Source: JAQUKH01 sp043809805
GTDB taxonomy: Bacteria; JACRDZ01; JAQUKH01
Reading direction: 5' to 3'
NCBI GenBank assembly: GCA_043809805.1
Contig: JBDROR010000152.1
Span: forward strand, 1-6,021
DNA: 6,021 nt
The notes under the pieces are model-generated. The model was not told the origin of the DNA. It saw only the letters and a list, made by a program, of their open reading frames with translations, and made no database searches. Of the stretch, positions 5,544 through 6,021 are shown in pieces. The position numbers were made by a program, and so were the translations under genes. Position 1 is the first letter of the stretch. Each line of letters starts with the position of its first letter.

Positions 5544-5897
5544 ATGGATAAAATTATTTTAAAAGACATGGTATTCCATGGTTTCCATGGGACCAAAGAT
5601 TTTGAAAAAGAAATCGGGCAGAAGATAATCATTTCAATAGAATTATTTTTAGACTTAAAAAAGGCCGGTGAAACTGATAATCTGCAAGATACTGTGGACT
5701 ACCATGAGATTTACAAATTGATAAATACTATTCAGGCAGGGAAAAAATATAATCTTTTAGAGGCGTTGGCTGAATCAATAGCAAACGCGATTTTAAAAAG
5801 GGGAGTTGTTAAGAAATTATTTTTACAGATTAAAAAACCGCAGGTTTTGCTGGGCGGCCAGGTAGATTATGCGGCAGTTGAAATTTGCAGGGAGTAG
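5544..5897 (+). CDS. folB: Dihydroneopterin aldolase FolB
   Basis: FolB cleaves 7,8-dihydroneopterin to 6-hydroxymethyl-7,8-dihydropterin and glycolaldehyde in folate synthesis. It is a small cytosolic enzyme that normally forms an octamer. At 117 aa the length is typical. Recognisable features are DMVFHGFHG (8-16, usually FYGYHG), E21 before IGQ, the KAGETDNLQDTVDYHEIY block (40-57) with the conserved active-site tyrosine Y53, NLLEALAE (70-77) with substrate-binding E73, and the lysine at 97/98 in IKKPQ. The fit to the Staphylococcus aureus enzyme's E22, Y54, E74 and K100 is good. The ATG at 5544 gives the expected N-terminal strand MDKIILKD, but no Shine-Dalgarno is visible: the leader is AT-rich repeat tail (GAATAAAATT). 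The TAG stop (5895-5897) lies in the next family A repeat. The gene's first codons are duplicated downstream. It may share a transcript with dapL, 101 bases upstream; no lysine-pathway role is implied. Confidence 0.95.
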   Translation: MDKIILKDMVFHGFHGTKDFEKEIGQKIIISIELFLDLKKAGETDNLQDTVDYHEIYKLINTIQAGKKYNLLEALAESIANAILKRGVVKKLFLQIKKPQVLLGGQVDYAAVEICRE

Positions 5898-5952
5898 GGG
5901 CGACCCGGTGGGTCGCCCGAAATGGGAGGGCGAGGCACCCCCTCGCCCCTAC
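5894..5952. repeat. Double-hairpin intergenic repeat, family A, copy 3
   Basis: Same ends as copy 2 (GTAGGGGCG and CGCCCCTAC). Here hairpin 1, GGGCGACCC-GGT-GGGTCGCCC (5898-5918), is perfect, while hairpin 2 has lost its loop-closing pair because C5940 replaces G and faces C5936. The GTAG of the element contains the folB stop codon. Confidence 0.9.
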
Positions 5953-5995
5953 GGAACGAAATACGATATACGAACGACGAAATACGAATAAAAAT

Positions 5996-6021
5996 ATAGA
6001 TAAAATTATTTTAAAAGTCAT
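5996..6021 (+). pseudogene. Duplicated folB 5' end with ATG changed to ATA (partial at window edge)
   Basis: In frame, 5996-6019 would read I-D-K-I-I-L-K-V, against M-D-K-I-I-L-K-D at the folB start. The initiation codon is ATA instead of ATG (G5546 to A5998), and the eighth codon changes from GAC to GTC. The last two bases, AT, align with the ATG of folB residue 9, so an in-frame start could exist one base beyond the window. It may be a decayed or re-started second folB copy, or only a relic of the duplication carried in front of a different gene. The visible 26 bases cannot decide. Confidence 0.4.

Larger units (their letters stand above)
5441..5569. repeat. 129-bp direct repeat, copy 1 (dapL-folB junction and first folB codons)
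   Basis: Matches 5893-6021 at 124 of 129 positions, an offset of 452 bases. Differences (copy 1/copy 2) are T5451/A5903, G5488/C5940, T5542/A5994, G5546/A5998 and A5566/T6018. It comprises a family A double hairpin (5442-5500), an ACGAAATACGA-rich tail (5501-5536), and the first eight codons of folB plus two bases of the ninth. The 3' limit is unknown because copy 2 reaches the window edge. Confidence 0.93.
5893..6021. repeat. 129-bp direct repeat, copy 2 (after folB, running to the window end)
   Basis: This is the partner of 5441-5569 with five substitutions and no indels. The identity continues through the folB initiation region to the last base of the window, so the duplication may extend further. 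The unit spacing of 452 bases equals the junction plus the whole of folB, as expected if folB with its leader had been tandemly duplicated. Confidence 0.93.

Noticed and set aside
5432..6021. Two minus-strand reading frames (5432-5632 and 5830-6021) with very similar peptides
   Set aside because: Their similarity is only the 129-bp direct repeat read backwards. They overlap dapL/folB, have no ribosome binding site and resemble no protein family.

Overview
The window is a bacterial chromosomal segment with six plus-strand genes. Five are biosynthetic: dapF, dapA, dapB and an LL-diaminopimelate aminotransferase (dapL) for meso-diaminopimelate/lysine synthesis, then folB for folate. Between dapB and dapL sits a signalling gene encoding a V4R ligand-binding domain fused to a GGDEF diguanylate cyclase. 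No dapD, dapC or dapE is present. With a DapL-type enzyme next to dapF, A and B, this points to the one-step aminotransferase route: DapA makes 4-hydroxy-tetrahydrodipicolinate, DapB reduces it to tetrahydrodipicolinate, DapL aminates it to LL-DAP, and DapF epimerises it to meso-DAP. LysC, Asd and LysA are not in view.

Layout. Bases 1-163 are a GC-rich leader with a double-hairpin repeat. dapF (164-1003) ends inside a C-rich/G-rich repeat. dapA (1028-1900) follows with a strong Shine-Dalgarno. A long palindrome lies between dapA and dapB (2015-2791), and a second copy of it lies between dapB and the V4R-GGDEF gene (2933-4138). The gap before dapL (4270-5442) holds two other hairpin repeats. 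A 129-bp segment lies between dapL and folB (5544-5897), and it is repeated directly after folB. The second copy carries over the first codons of folB, with the ATG changed to ATA, and runs off the window end. All genes point the same way and the gaps are short, so one operon is plausible, but most junctions are filled with structured repeats. I see no convincing promoter or rho-independent terminator.

Organism. The genes look AT-rich by eye while the intergenic repeats are GC-rich. The DapL pathway, meso-DAP synthesis, many dispersed hairpin repeats and a V4R-GGDEF protein suggest an uncultivated, Gram-negative-type lineage. Omnitrophota or another candidate phylum, or a deltaproteobacterial/Nitrospirota-like group, would fit. 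This is a low-confidence inference because no taxonomic marker gene is present.

The enzymes are ordinary and appear intact. The unusual parts are the repeats (compensatory base changes between palindrome copies, a repeat supplying the DapF C-terminus, and the duplicated folB start) and the c-di-GMP signalling gene inside a cell-wall/lysine cluster.
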